NCBI GenBank assembly: GCA_946479535.1
Contig: CAMLGP010000164.1
Location: 1 to 6,584, forward strand
Direction of reading: 5' to 3'
DNA: 6,584 nt
Source: an uncultured Bacteroidota bacterium
GTDB taxonomy: Bacteria; Bacteroidota; Bacteroidia; Chitinophagales; Chitinophagaceae
Shown here: positions 1-6,496 of the stretch, one piece after another
How positions within the stretch are numbered: position 1 is the first letter of the stretch
Layout: each line of letters starts with the position of its first letter
Notes under the pieces: model-generated
The model's database searches: none
What the model was told of the DNA's origin: nothing
Seen by the model: the letters and a program-made list of their open reading frames with translations, nothing else
Position numbers and translations under genes: made by a program

Positions 1-626
1 TAAACCGTTTTGACCGATCCATGCCCAATAGCAGCAAGGAACGCCAGGCTCAAAAAAGAGCTTCCTTCCTGAGGTATCAGAGAAACAGCATGATGCTGGT
101 GAGTGAGCCCGGTGATGATGATCCAGATAATAGTGATAATTACAACCGATCCCAGAACAACAGATATCTTTCCAATAGTTTCAATACGACGGTAAAGAAG
201 AAGAAAGACCAGAATAACCAATCCTCCTGAAACCATCTTTTGTTGAACAAAGCTCAGATCAACCAGGTAGGTAAGATAATGTGCAAATCCGATAGCTCCT
301 GAGGCTACCACCAGTGGCGCCTGAATTGCAGTTTGCCAGACAAAGAGAAAGCTCATCATCCTTCCGCCTTTTTCCCCATACGCAATCCGGTGGAAATTGT
401 AAGTACCTCCGGCCAAAGGGTAACGTGCACCCAGTTCGCTCCAGATCATACCATCTACAAGGGCTGTAAAGGCTCCGAATATCCAGGCCCATAGGAAAAG
501 TCCGTTATTAAACTGGCTGACCACAAAGGGCATTACCACAAATGGACCAATACCTACCATATCTATCATATTGATAGCAGTGGCCTGAAGCAGGTTGATC
601 TTCCGGTTGGTAAGTGGAGCAGACAT
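1..626 (-). CDS. APC-family amino acid permease, N-terminal part (runs off the left edge)
   Basis: Inner-membrane amino acid transporter of the amino acid-polyamine-organocation (APC) superfamily; the substrate cannot be told from this fragment. The 208 codons present begin MSAPLTNRKINLLQATAIN. Residues 14-36 form the first membrane helix with the broken-helix motif VGIGPF (24-29), which in this family lines the substrate site. A second helix covers about 42-62 and is followed by the family signature SELGARYPLAGGTYNF (63-78). Further hydrophobic segments lie near 92-120, 133-147 and 154-173, and another begins near 190. The loop RRIETIGKIS (146-155) is also typical. About half of a usual 430-500 residue permease is present, and the frame is open to the edge. 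The start lies 16 bases after the stop of the aminotransferase gene, so the two are probably co-transcribed. The family call is firm; polyamine or antiporter activity remains possible. Confidence 0.88.
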   Translation of the reverse strand, partial: MSAPLTNRKINLLQATAINMIDMVGIGPFVVMPFVVSQFNNGLFLWAWIFGAFTALVDGMIWSELGARYPLAGGTYNFHRIAYGEKGGRMMSFLFVWQTAIQAPLVVASGAIGFAHYLTYLVDLSFVQQKMVSGGLVILVFLLLYRRIETIGKISVVLGSVVIITIIWIIITGLTHQHHAVSLIPQEGSSFLSLAFLAAIGHGSVKTV

Positions 627-642
627 TTTCAGTAAAAAGATA

Positions 643-1938
643 CTAGCTTTTTGCAAAAGCCGTAATACCTTCTACTAACACATCAAGGTTTTGAATTGTT
701 GTGTAAACATTAGGGGTGATCCGGAGACCGTGTATATTTTCCCAATCGATGGCCACCGTATGGATCCGGTAATTGCCATTCAGGAAATAATCCATCTCAT
801 TTGGGGTTTTGCCTTCTAACCTGGCGCTGCCAATTGCACAGCCCCATTTGCGGTCAAGCGAAGTATTCAGCTTTATTTTCGGAATGTTCTGCACCTTCTC
901 CATCCAGTAATTCTTTAGGTAATGGAGCCGTTTTTCCTTACGTTCCGGACCCAGCATATCATGAAACTCTATTGCCTTTGCAATAGCCTGTTCTATGTAA
1001 AATGGTCTTGTACCCAGGTGTTCAAATTTCCGGATATCATCCTTCAGTGGATCGTTAGGTGCCGCGAACAAAGGATAGATTGTTTTGATCTTGTCCTTTT
1101 TTACATATAACAGCCCCGTACCGATTGGTGCATATAACCATTTGTGCAGGCTTGCCGCATAATAGTCTGCATCCAGGTCAGGAATTTTAAAATTCATTTG
1201 GGCAAAACTGTGAGCGCCGTCAACCACCACCTCAATCCCCTTTTTATGCGCCTCCTGTGCTATTTTTTTGACAGGTAATATTTGCCCGTTCCAGTTGATC
1301 ACATGCGTTACATGTACAACTTTTGTTTTGGGGCCAAAGGCCTTTACATATTGACTCACCAGATATTCTTCATTCTCAGAAGGTAGTTCAAGGTTGACCC
1401 AGACAATTTTAATCCCATCCCGGATCTCTCTTTGCCGGTAGGCATTGATCATGTTTGGATAATCCTGTTTGGCAACAATCACTTCGTCCCCTGCTTTCAG
1501 TTGCAGTCCAAATATGACAGTTTCCAGCCCTTCTGAAGCATTACGGTTCATGGCAATTTCTTCCTGGCTACAGCCTGCAACTCTTGCCAGTTCCTTACGT
1601 AAGGGTTCCCGTCCACGATCTAGAATTTGCCACATGAAATAACTCGGAGCTTCGTTGCTAATATCATAGTATCGCTTCATAGCTTCCGCCACCATCCTGG
1701 GTGCTGGTGATACACCCCCATTGTTAAAATTGATAATGGCTGTTGGCGTGGAAAACGATTGCTGAACATAATACCAGAAATCCTCCTCGCCTGCCAATGC
1801 TTCAGCACTTACCCCTTCTGCATTCCGTAAAGCTCTTTCCAGGTTGCGGCTCCAGGCCGACTTTGTCAGTGAGCTGAAAAAAGCAGTGGCTGTAAACGCA
1901 CCCGCTTTATGTAAAAAATTTCGACGATTGAACGACAT
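643..1938 (-). CDS. Class V aminotransferase / isopenicillin-N-epimerase-like PLP enzyme with twin-arginine leader
   Basis: A PLP-dependent fold-type I enzyme of the class V group (isopenicillin N epimerase, SufS/NifS-like) of 431 residues. The N-terminus has a Tat-type leader: NRRNFL at 4-9, then a hydrophobic stretch (about 12-24) and a possible cleavage site near SAWS (27-30). In the catalytic domain, FNNGGVSPAP (71-80) is the family's opening strand. NASEG (133-137) should sit at the cofactor phosphate. VVDGAHS (238-244) supplies D240 for the pyridine nitrogen and H243. K266 in SLHKW is the expected Schiff-base lysine. GTRP is at 309-312, and R406 in GLRITPN is the likely substrate-carboxylate arginine. 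All key residues appear intact, so it should be active. The substrate is unknown; epimerase, racemase, transaminase and lyase activities all occur in this group. Tat export suits a protein that folds with its cofactor in the cytoplasm. It lies 15 bases after the S10 peptidase gene and 16 before the permease gene. Confidence 0.9.
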   Translation of the reverse strand: MSFNRRNFLHKAGAFTATAFFSSLTKSAWSRNLERALRNAEGVSAEALAGEEDFWYYVQQSFSTPTAIINFNNGGVSPAPRMVAEAMKRYYDISNEAPSYFMWQILDRGREPLRKELARVAGCSQEEIAMNRNASEGLETVIFGLQLKAGDEVIVAKQDYPNMINAYRQREIRDGIKIVWVNLELPSENEEYLVSQYVKAFGPKTKVVHVTHVINWNGQILPVKKIAQEAHKKGIEVVVDGAHSFAQMNFKIPDLDADYYAASLHKWLYAPIGTGLLYVKKDKIKTIYPLFAAPNDPLKDDIRKFEHLGTRPFYIEQAIAKAIEFHDMLGPERKEKRLHYLKNYWMEKVQNIPKIKLNTSLDRKWGCAIGSARLEGKTPNEMDYFLNGNYRIHTVAIDWENIHGLRITPNVYTTIQNLDVLVEGITAFAKS

Positions 1939-1953
1939 ACAATTGCTTTGACC

Positions 1954-3432
1954 TTAACGTAGAACATTGTTCATAAAATCCACATAATCCTTTCTCAGTT
2001 GAAGCAGGGATTGCTTATGGATATACATCATATGGCCAGCTTCGTAATAGGTAAAATTGATATTCTTTTGCAATTCCTTTGGAAGGAACATATGGTGGAT
2101 CACATAATCTGTGGCAAAATAGGGCGTGGCCATATCATAATATCCATTGCAGATCCACACTTTCAGGTAAGGATTTTTGACCATTGCATCGCGCAACGTT
2201 TCTGCTACATTCAGGTATTTATCACGACTATTTGTCCATGGACGAACACGGCCAGTTAATATTTCGTAAGGAAGATCATTATCATATTTCAAATCACGGC
2301 GGATATAGTCATTAATGGCCATGGTATAGGTACCATAAATGGCAATATTGTAACTGGGATCATAATCATACTCTTCTCCTGCTGCATCATAGTCACTGCC
2401 AGTAATGCGAGAGTCCAGGCGGCCTACGGTCTTCCCTTCTTTTCGCATAAGCTCTTTATTATATCTGCCAACTGAGATTCGGAGATTGGTCTCATCCAGG
2501 TAATCAGTGGAAAGTCCGGTATAATCATGCAGCCTGTTTATCACTGAGTGTCTTTCTTCCACCGAAAGCCTGTCGCCTTTCATCAATGCATCATTGTATT
2601 CATTCACCGCAAACTGTTGCACTTCCTGTAACAGAGCTGGCAGCCTATTATATTTCGGATCCAGTTTTTTATGGTACCAGGAAGTGGCTGCATAGGTTGG
2701 CAGGAGTAAAGCAAAAGGAAGATCATTCCCTCTGTCTGATCTTACTGTTCCAAAATCAAGAATCGCGGAAATAAGAATAATACCATTTACATACAGGCCA
2801 TGACGTTCCTGAAGATATCCGGAAAGTGCAGCTGCACGCGTTGTCCCATAACTTTCGCCGGCGATGAATTTGGGAGAAGCCCAGCGTTTATATCGTGTTG
2901 TATAAAGACGAATAAAATCTCCCACAAAGCTGAGGTCATTATCAAAACCTGTGAATTCCCCCTGTTGGGTTTTACCAGCGGGCCTGGTATAGCCCGTCAT
3001 CATGGGATCAATAAATACAATATCCGCTTTATCCAGCCAGGTATTAGGGTTATCTACATATTTATAGGGAGGAGTAAGTGTATTCCCTTCATCTGTCATC
3101 TGCACGATCTTTGGTCCCAGGGCACCCATGTGCAACCATACAGACGCAGAGCCCGGACCACCATTAAATGAAAAAAGGATAGGCCGTTTTGCAGGATCCA
3201 TTTCACCATCTTTGGTATAGGCTATAAAGAAAAGGTTAGCTTTTAAGGTATCCTTTTCATCTTTCATTTCCATGTAGCCTGTGGTGGCAGTATAGTTGAA
3301 TACTTCATTTCCCAGTTTCAGCTGATGGCGTGTAACTGAAATATTTTTACTTACCCAGTCCCTGTCTTTATCCTGGGCTATTACCGTGCAACAAAAAAAC
3401 AGGAGAAGTAGTGTAAAATTTAAGACCCTCAT
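1954..3432 (-). CDS. Secreted S10 family serine carboxypeptidase-like peptidase
   Basis: A secreted alpha/beta-hydrolase of peptidase family S10 (serine carboxypeptidases), 492 residues from the start chosen here. MRVLNFTLLLLFFCCTVIAQ is a clean Sec signal peptide, with likely cleavage after VIA at residue 19. No lipobox fits, so a soluble periplasmic or secreted protein is expected. NGGPGSAS (90-97) is the family's oxyanion-hole motif. GESYGT (192-197) carries the nucleophile S194. D433 in GYYDMATP and H467 in EAGHMMYIH complete the Ser-Asp-His triad. Family members remove C-terminal residues from peptides; the specificity here is unknown. The frame stays open 33 codons further upstream to an ATG at 3531, but that extension would bury the signal peptide and cross the intergenic region, so I prefer 3432. 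It is the first gene of the apparent three-gene operon and is divergent from cphA. No Shine-Dalgarno sequence is seen, as is common in Bacteroidota. Confidence 0.92.
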   Translation of the reverse strand: MRVLNFTLLLLFFCCTVIAQDKDRDWVSKNISVTRHQLKLGNEVFNYTATTGYMEMKDEKDTLKANLFFIAYTKDGEMDPAKRPILFSFNGGPGSASVWLHMGALGPKIVQMTDEGNTLTPPYKYVDNPNTWLDKADIVFIDPMMTGYTRPAGKTQQGEFTGFDNDLSFVGDFIRLYTTRYKRWASPKFIAGESYGTTRAAALSGYLQERHGLYVNGIILISAILDFGTVRSDRGNDLPFALLLPTYAATSWYHKKLDPKYNRLPALLQEVQQFAVNEYNDALMKGDRLSVEERHSVINRLHDYTGLSTDYLDETNLRISVGRYNKELMRKEGKTVGRLDSRITGSDYDAAGEEYDYDPSYNIAIYGTYTMAINDYIRRDLKYDNDLPYEILTGRVRPWTNSRDKYLNVAETLRDAMVKNPYLKVWICNGYYDMATPYFATDYVIHHMFLPKELQKNINFTYYEAGHMMYIHKQSLLQLRKDYVDFMNNVLR

Positions 3433-3617
3433 GCGTTTTGGTTGAGAAATGAATGTAGCAAGAAGGGGGTAAATTAGGAAATAATATTGAGCCGGGAATT
3501 CAAACTTGATAAGTGTGAAAGAATACTGCACAGGCGTGTTGGTATCCCTTTTGCTATCATCCAGCTCTTTGGCAACCTGCCTGAAATCAACTAATTTCAG
3601 ATAAACCTAAGTTTTGT
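3433..3617. promoter_or_regulatory. Divergent intergenic region between the S10 peptidase operon and cphA
   Basis: These 185 AT-rich bases must hold the promoters for both directions, since both flanking genes start here. No perfect Bacteroidota -7 box (TAnnTTTG) with a well-spaced TTG is seen on either strand. The best plus-strand candidate is TTTG near 3569-3572 followed, 20 bases later, by TAATTTCA at 3592-3599. It has two mismatches, overlaps the inverted repeat described separately, and would give a very short cphA leader. On the minus strand CAAGTTTG (complement of 3504-3511) is one base from the -7 consensus but lacks a matching upstream TTG. Neither promoter call is secure. Only the divergent layout is certain. 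Confidence 0.4.
3581..3600. repeat. Inverted repeat upstream of cphA, possible operator
   Basis: CTGAAAT and ATTTCAG form perfect 7-bp arms around a 6-base spacer, ending 17 bases before the cphA start codon. The position fits a binding site for a dimeric regulator of cphA or of both divergent units. The right arm overlaps the best plus-strand promoter candidate, which would suit repression. As RNA it could also form a small hairpin, but there is no following T run, so it is not a terminator. A 7-bp repeat in AT-rich DNA can arise by chance. Confidence 0.35.
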
Positions 3618-6266
3618 ATGCGTATACTGGAAATTAAAGTGCTGAGAGGGCCAAATTACTGGAGTGTTCGTCGCCCTAAACTTATCCAAATGAGACTGGA
3701 CCTTGAAGAGATGGAACAACAGCCTTCCAACAAGATACCAGGATTCCGGGAACGCCTTGAAAAACTATTGCCTACCCTTCAGGAACATCGTTGTAGTGAA
3801 GGTGTACCCGGTGGATTTTTCCAGCGGATTGAATCAGGCACCTGGATGGGCCACGTAATTGAACATGTGGCGCTGGAGATTCAGACACTGGCCGGGATGG
3901 ATTGCGGGTTTGGCAGAACAAGAAGCACAGGCGAACGGGATGGCATTTATCATGTGGTCTTTGATTATATGGAGGAAGACGCAGGAGTGTATGCAGCAAA
4001 AGCTGCTTTCCGCATTGTGCAGGCACTGATTGATGGACAGGAATACAGTCTGGAAGAAGATATCCAGAAAATGCGGGAGATCAGGGAAGATACCAGGCTG
4101 GGACCTTCAACCGGGTGTATTGTAGATGAAGCGGCAAAACGCGGCATTCCCTTTATCCGGTTAAATAAACAAAGCCTTGTACAGTTAGGATATGGAGTAA
4201 ATCAGAAAAGGGTGCGTGCTACTATTGCTTCCACTACTTCCAATATTGCCGTTGATATTGCCTGCAACAAGGAAGAAACCAAAATGCTGCTGGAAGCAGC
4301 AGAGATACCCGTACCCAAAGGCACAGTGGTCCGCACCGAAGATGGGTTGCGCGAAGCCATTGAAAAGTTCGGCTATCCCCTTGTAATAAAGCCTATCGAT
4401 GGTAATCACGGCAAAGGAAATACAACCAATATTACTTCATGGGATCAGGCATTGCGTGCATTTGAGGCAGCCAGGGAGTTTAGTCGCAATGTAATTGTTG
4501 AACGTTTTATAACCGGAGTGGATTTCCGCTGCCTTGTGATCGATTATAAATTTATTTGTGCTGCCTTGCGCACCCCTGCTTCAGTGACCGGTGATGGTGT
4601 TCACAGCATTCAATGGCTGGTAGATGAAAAAAATAAGGATCCGCGGCGTGGATATGGGCATGAAAAAGTGCTAACACAGATCACCATTGATCAGTCCACA
4701 CAGAAAATGCTGGATGAAAGAGGTTATACACTTGAAACCATTCCACCAAAAGGTGAGTTGGTAATATTAAAATCTACTGCTAATCTTTCCACAGGTGGAA
4801 CTTCTACTGATGTAACAGACGAGGTTCACCCTGCCAATATTTTCATGTGTGAGCGCATTGCCCGTATAATTGGTCTGGATATATGTGGCATTGATATTAT
4901 GACACCCGATCTCCGCACACCTGTATCTGAAAATGGTGGTGCTATTCTTGAAGTAAATGCAGCCCCGGGATTCAGGATGCATATTGAACCTTCTGAAGGG
5001 CTGGCCAGAAATGTGGCAGAACCTGTTGTTGACATGCTTTTCCCCCGCGGAAGCATTGGCCGTATCCCGATCATTGCCATTACAGGCACAAATGGTAAAA
5101 CAACCACAACAAGACTAACAGCGCATATTGCCAAATCAGCCGGCAGAAAGGTGGGCTATACTACCAGTGATGGTGTTTATATACAGAATCAGATGATGAT
5201 GAAAGGAGATTGTACCGGTCCGGTAAGTTCTTCTTTTGTATTAAAAGATCCAACAGTTGATTTTGCTGTGCTGGAATGTGCACGAGGTGGTATATTGAAG
5301 GCAGGTCTGGCCTTTCAGCATTGTGATGTTGCTATTGTTACAAATGTAGCAGCTGATCACATGGGACTGGCTGGTATCAACACCGTTGAACAGATGGCCA
5401 AGGTGAAAGCTGTGGTACCGGAAACAGTTTTTCCTCACGGCTATGCGATCCTGAATGCTGATGATGATCTGGTATATAAAATGAAAGAAGGTCTCAACTG
5501 CAATGTGGCACTGTTCAGCATGGATGAAAACAATCCAAGAATAAAACGGCATTGTGCACGTGGCGGCCTGGCAACGGTTTATGAAAGCGGGTATGTCAGT
5601 ATCATGAAAGGCAACTGGAAGATCCGCGTGATGGCTGTTAAGGATATACCTATCACTTTTGAAGGAAAGGCTACTCATAATATCCAAAACTGTTTGCCGT
5701 CTGTGCTGGCTACCTATTTATTCAGGGATATCACCATTGAAGATATCCGGTCTGCGCTGACCTCCTTTATGCCTTCTTCAGTACAGACGCCCGGAAGACT
5801 GAATTTCTTTCACTTCAGGAATTTTACCATGCTGGCAGATTTTGCGCATAATCCGCATGGCCTGCAATTGCTCTGTGATTTTATTAGCAGGCTTGATTAT
5901 ACTACCCGGATTGGAGTAATATCTGGTACCGGTGACCGGAGGGATGAGGATATCAGGGCACTGGGAGAAATATCTGCCAGGTGTTTTGATGAGATCATTA
6001 TCCGGTGCGACAAGAACCTGCGAGGCCGGACTGCAGATGAGATCATCAATTTATTGAAAGAAGGGATTGAAAATGTGAATACTTCACTACCGGTACTTGT
6101 TATTCCGGATGAGAATGAGGCGCTGGAATATATCTATGCCAATTATCGGCAGGGTGCTCTTTATACGGTCATGTGTGATGTGGTAGCCGGGGCCCTGGAC
6201 AAGATCAAAGAGTTAAAGGACAGGGAGGAAAAGGAGCAGTCCGCCCAGTCTTCCATCAGCCTCTAA
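3618..6266 (+). CDS. cphA: Cyanophycin synthetase (CphA1-type)
   Basis: Makes cyanophycin (multi-L-arginyl-poly-L-aspartate) in the cytoplasm, using ATP to add Asp to the backbone and Arg to each Asp side chain. At 882 residues it has the usual length and all three domains. The N-terminal domain (about 1-160) opens with MRILEIKVLRGPNYWSVRRP, the family's usual start, which fixes this ATG. It contains HVIEH (79-83), an HxxEH metallopeptidase-type motif. The ATP-grasp domain (about 161-480) has VIKP (256-259), DGNHGKG (261-267), LSTGGTSTDVTDEVHP (390-405) and LEVNAAPGFRMH (444-455); by family knowledge it adds Asp. The Mur-ligase domain (about 484-870) has P-loop GTNGKTTTT (490-498), ECARGG (553-558), TNVAADH (575-581), HNIQN (687-691), DFAHNPHG (741-748) and GDRRD (772-776); it adds Arg. 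Both ligase sites look intact, which argues against the CphA2 form with a degraded Mur site. It ends in a charged tail. No cyanophycinase gene is adjacent in the window. Confidence 0.96.
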   Translation: MRILEIKVLRGPNYWSVRRPKLIQMRLDLEEMEQQPSNKIPGFRERLEKLLPTLQEHRCSEGVPGGFFQRIESGTWMGHVIEHVALEIQTLAGMDCGFGRTRSTGERDGIYHVVFDYMEEDAGVYAAKAAFRIVQALIDGQEYSLEEDIQKMREIREDTRLGPSTGCIVDEAAKRGIPFIRLNKQSLVQLGYGVNQKRVRATIASTTSNIAVDIACNKEETKMLLEAAEIPVPKGTVVRTEDGLREAIEKFGYPLVIKPIDGNHGKGNTTNITSWDQALRAFEAAREFSRNVIVERFITGVDFRCLVIDYKFICAALRTPASVTGDGVHSIQWLVDEKNKDPRRGYGHEKVLTQITIDQSTQKMLDERGYTLETIPPKGELVILKSTANLSTGGTSTDVTDEVHPANIFMCERIARIIGLDICGIDIMTPDLRTPVSENGGAILEVNAAPGFRMHIEPSEGLARNVAEPVVDMLFPRGSIGRIPIIAITGTNGKTTTTRLTAHIAKSAGRKVGYTTSDGVYIQNQMMMKGDCTGPVSSSFVLKDPTVDFAVLECARGGILKAGLAFQHCDVAIVTNVAADHMGLAGINTVEQMAKVKAVVPETVFPHGYAILNADDDLVYKMKEGLNCNVALFSMDENNPRIKRHCARGGLATVYESGYVSIMKGNWKIRVMAVKDIPITFEGKATHNIQNCLPSVLATYLFRDITIEDIRSALTSFMPSSVQTPGRLNFFHFRNFTMLADFAHNPHGLQLLCDFISRLDYTTRIGVISGTGDRRDEDIRALGEISARCFDEIIIRCDKNLRGRTADEIINLLKEGIENVNTSLPVLVIPDENEALEYIYANYRQGALYTVMCDVVAGALDKIKELKDREEKEQSAQSSISL

Positions 6267-6281
6267 TCTTTAACGGATTAG
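6263..6281 (+). repeat. Weak hairpin overlapping the cphA stop codon
   Basis: CTAATC and GATTAG can pair as a 6-bp stem around a 7-base loop, and the left arm includes the TAA stop. It is AT-rich and is followed by GGCC and A/G-rich sequence, not by a T run, so it is not a convincing intrinsic terminator. cphA transcripts may therefore read into the tRNA gene and stop at the strong hairpin beyond it. Confidence 0.3.
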
Positions 6282-6305
6282 GGCCAAAAAGGGGGTAAAA
6301 ACCAT

Positions 6306-6336
6306 TTGGGTGAAAGCCCGGTAAACCCTATTTTTG
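6306..6336 (+). promoter_or_regulatory. Bacteroidota-type promoter for tRNA-Gln
   Basis: TTG at 6306-6308 (TTTG when extended by one base) is followed after exactly 20 bases by TATTTTTG at 6329-6336. This is a perfect match to the Bacteroidota housekeeping sigma -7 consensus TAnnTTTG, with suitable spacing to the -33 TTG. Transcription should begin about 5-8 bases beyond, near 6341-6344, leaving a leader of about 27-30 bases for RNase P to remove. The site lies between the cphA stop and the tRNA, so the tRNA does not depend on cphA transcription. Confidence 0.78.
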
Positions 6337-6341
6337 CACTC

Positions 6342-6356
6342 CCAATTCCGAATTGG
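6342..6356 (+). repeat. Palindrome in the tRNA-Gln 5' leader
   Basis: CCAATTC and GAATTGG flank a single central C, a 15-base near-perfect palindrome at the expected transcription start. As RNA it would form CCAATT/AATTGG with a CCG loop at the 5' end of the precursor. It could be a protein-binding site overlapping the start of transcription, or an RNA leader hairpin that leaves the tRNA fold free. No known family is recognised. Confidence 0.4.
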
Positions 6357-6370
6357 AACTGGAGTGGAAT

Positions 6371-6441
6371 TGACCCATGGTGTAATGGTAACACTACTGA
6401 TTTTGGTTCAGTCATTTATGGTTCGAATCCATATGGGTCAA
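6371..6441 (+). tRNA. tRNA-Gln (anticodon TTG)
   Basis: All cloverleaf stems can be built by eye. The acceptor TGACCCA (6371-6377) pairs with TGGGTCA (6434-6440) over seven base pairs. The D stem is GTGT/ACAC, the anticodon stem ACTGA/TCAGT encloses loop TTTTGGT with anticodon TTG, and the T stem TATGG/CCATA encloses TTCGAAT. The discriminator base is A6441. The anticodon reads CAA (and CAG by wobble) as glutamine, and a U1-A72 first pair is typical of bacterial tRNA-Gln. The 3' CCA is not encoded (CAT follows), so it must be added by the CCA-adding enzyme. It has its own promoter at 6306-6336 and is followed at once by a strong terminator. Confidence 0.96.
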
Positions 6442-6481
6442 CATAAAAAAGGTCCGCCTTCGGCGGACCTTTTTTATGTTG
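6439..6481. terminator. Strong bidirectional intrinsic terminator overlapping the tRNA 3' end
   Basis: A perfect inverted repeat with 20-bp arms (6439-6458 and 6462-6481) and a TTC loop. The core GGTCCGCC/GGCGGACC is eight base pairs and GC-rich. It is flanked by six A on the left and six T on the right, so it can terminate transcription in both directions. On the plus strand it ends the tRNA-Gln transcript (and any read-through from cphA). On the minus strand it suits the apparent convergent gene ending at 6497. The outermost left-arm bases are the last three of the tRNA. Confidence 0.93.
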
Positions 6482-6496
6482 GAATTATTTATGGTA

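Noticed and set aside
21..230. A 69-codon plus-strand frame rich in Asn and Ser.
   Set aside because: It is antisense to the permease helices and has no features of a real protein.
259..492. A 77-codon minus-strand frame within the permease region.
   Set aside because: It is in another frame from the permease, whose APC motifs and membrane helices run through the same bases.
3433..3531. Upstream extension of the S10 peptidase to an ATG at 3531 (33 extra residues).
   Set aside because: It would put a second hydrophobic stretch before a clean signal peptide starting at 3432 and would cover much of the divergent promoter region. The open frame is probably chance.
3608..3616. TAAGTTTTG directly before the cphA start, resembling a -7 box.
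   Set aside because: It has a three-base spacer instead of two and would start transcription inside the coding region, whose start is fixed by the conserved CphA N-terminus.
5241..5687. A 148-codon open frame on the minus strand inside cphA.
   Set aside because: It lies opposite the conserved Mur-ligase motifs of cphA and its translation shows no recognisable domain. It is a shadow of the real gene.
6263..6281. Hairpin after cphA as an intrinsic terminator.
   Set aside because: The stem is six AT-rich pairs with no T run after it; the strong hairpin at 6439-6481 is a much better terminator.
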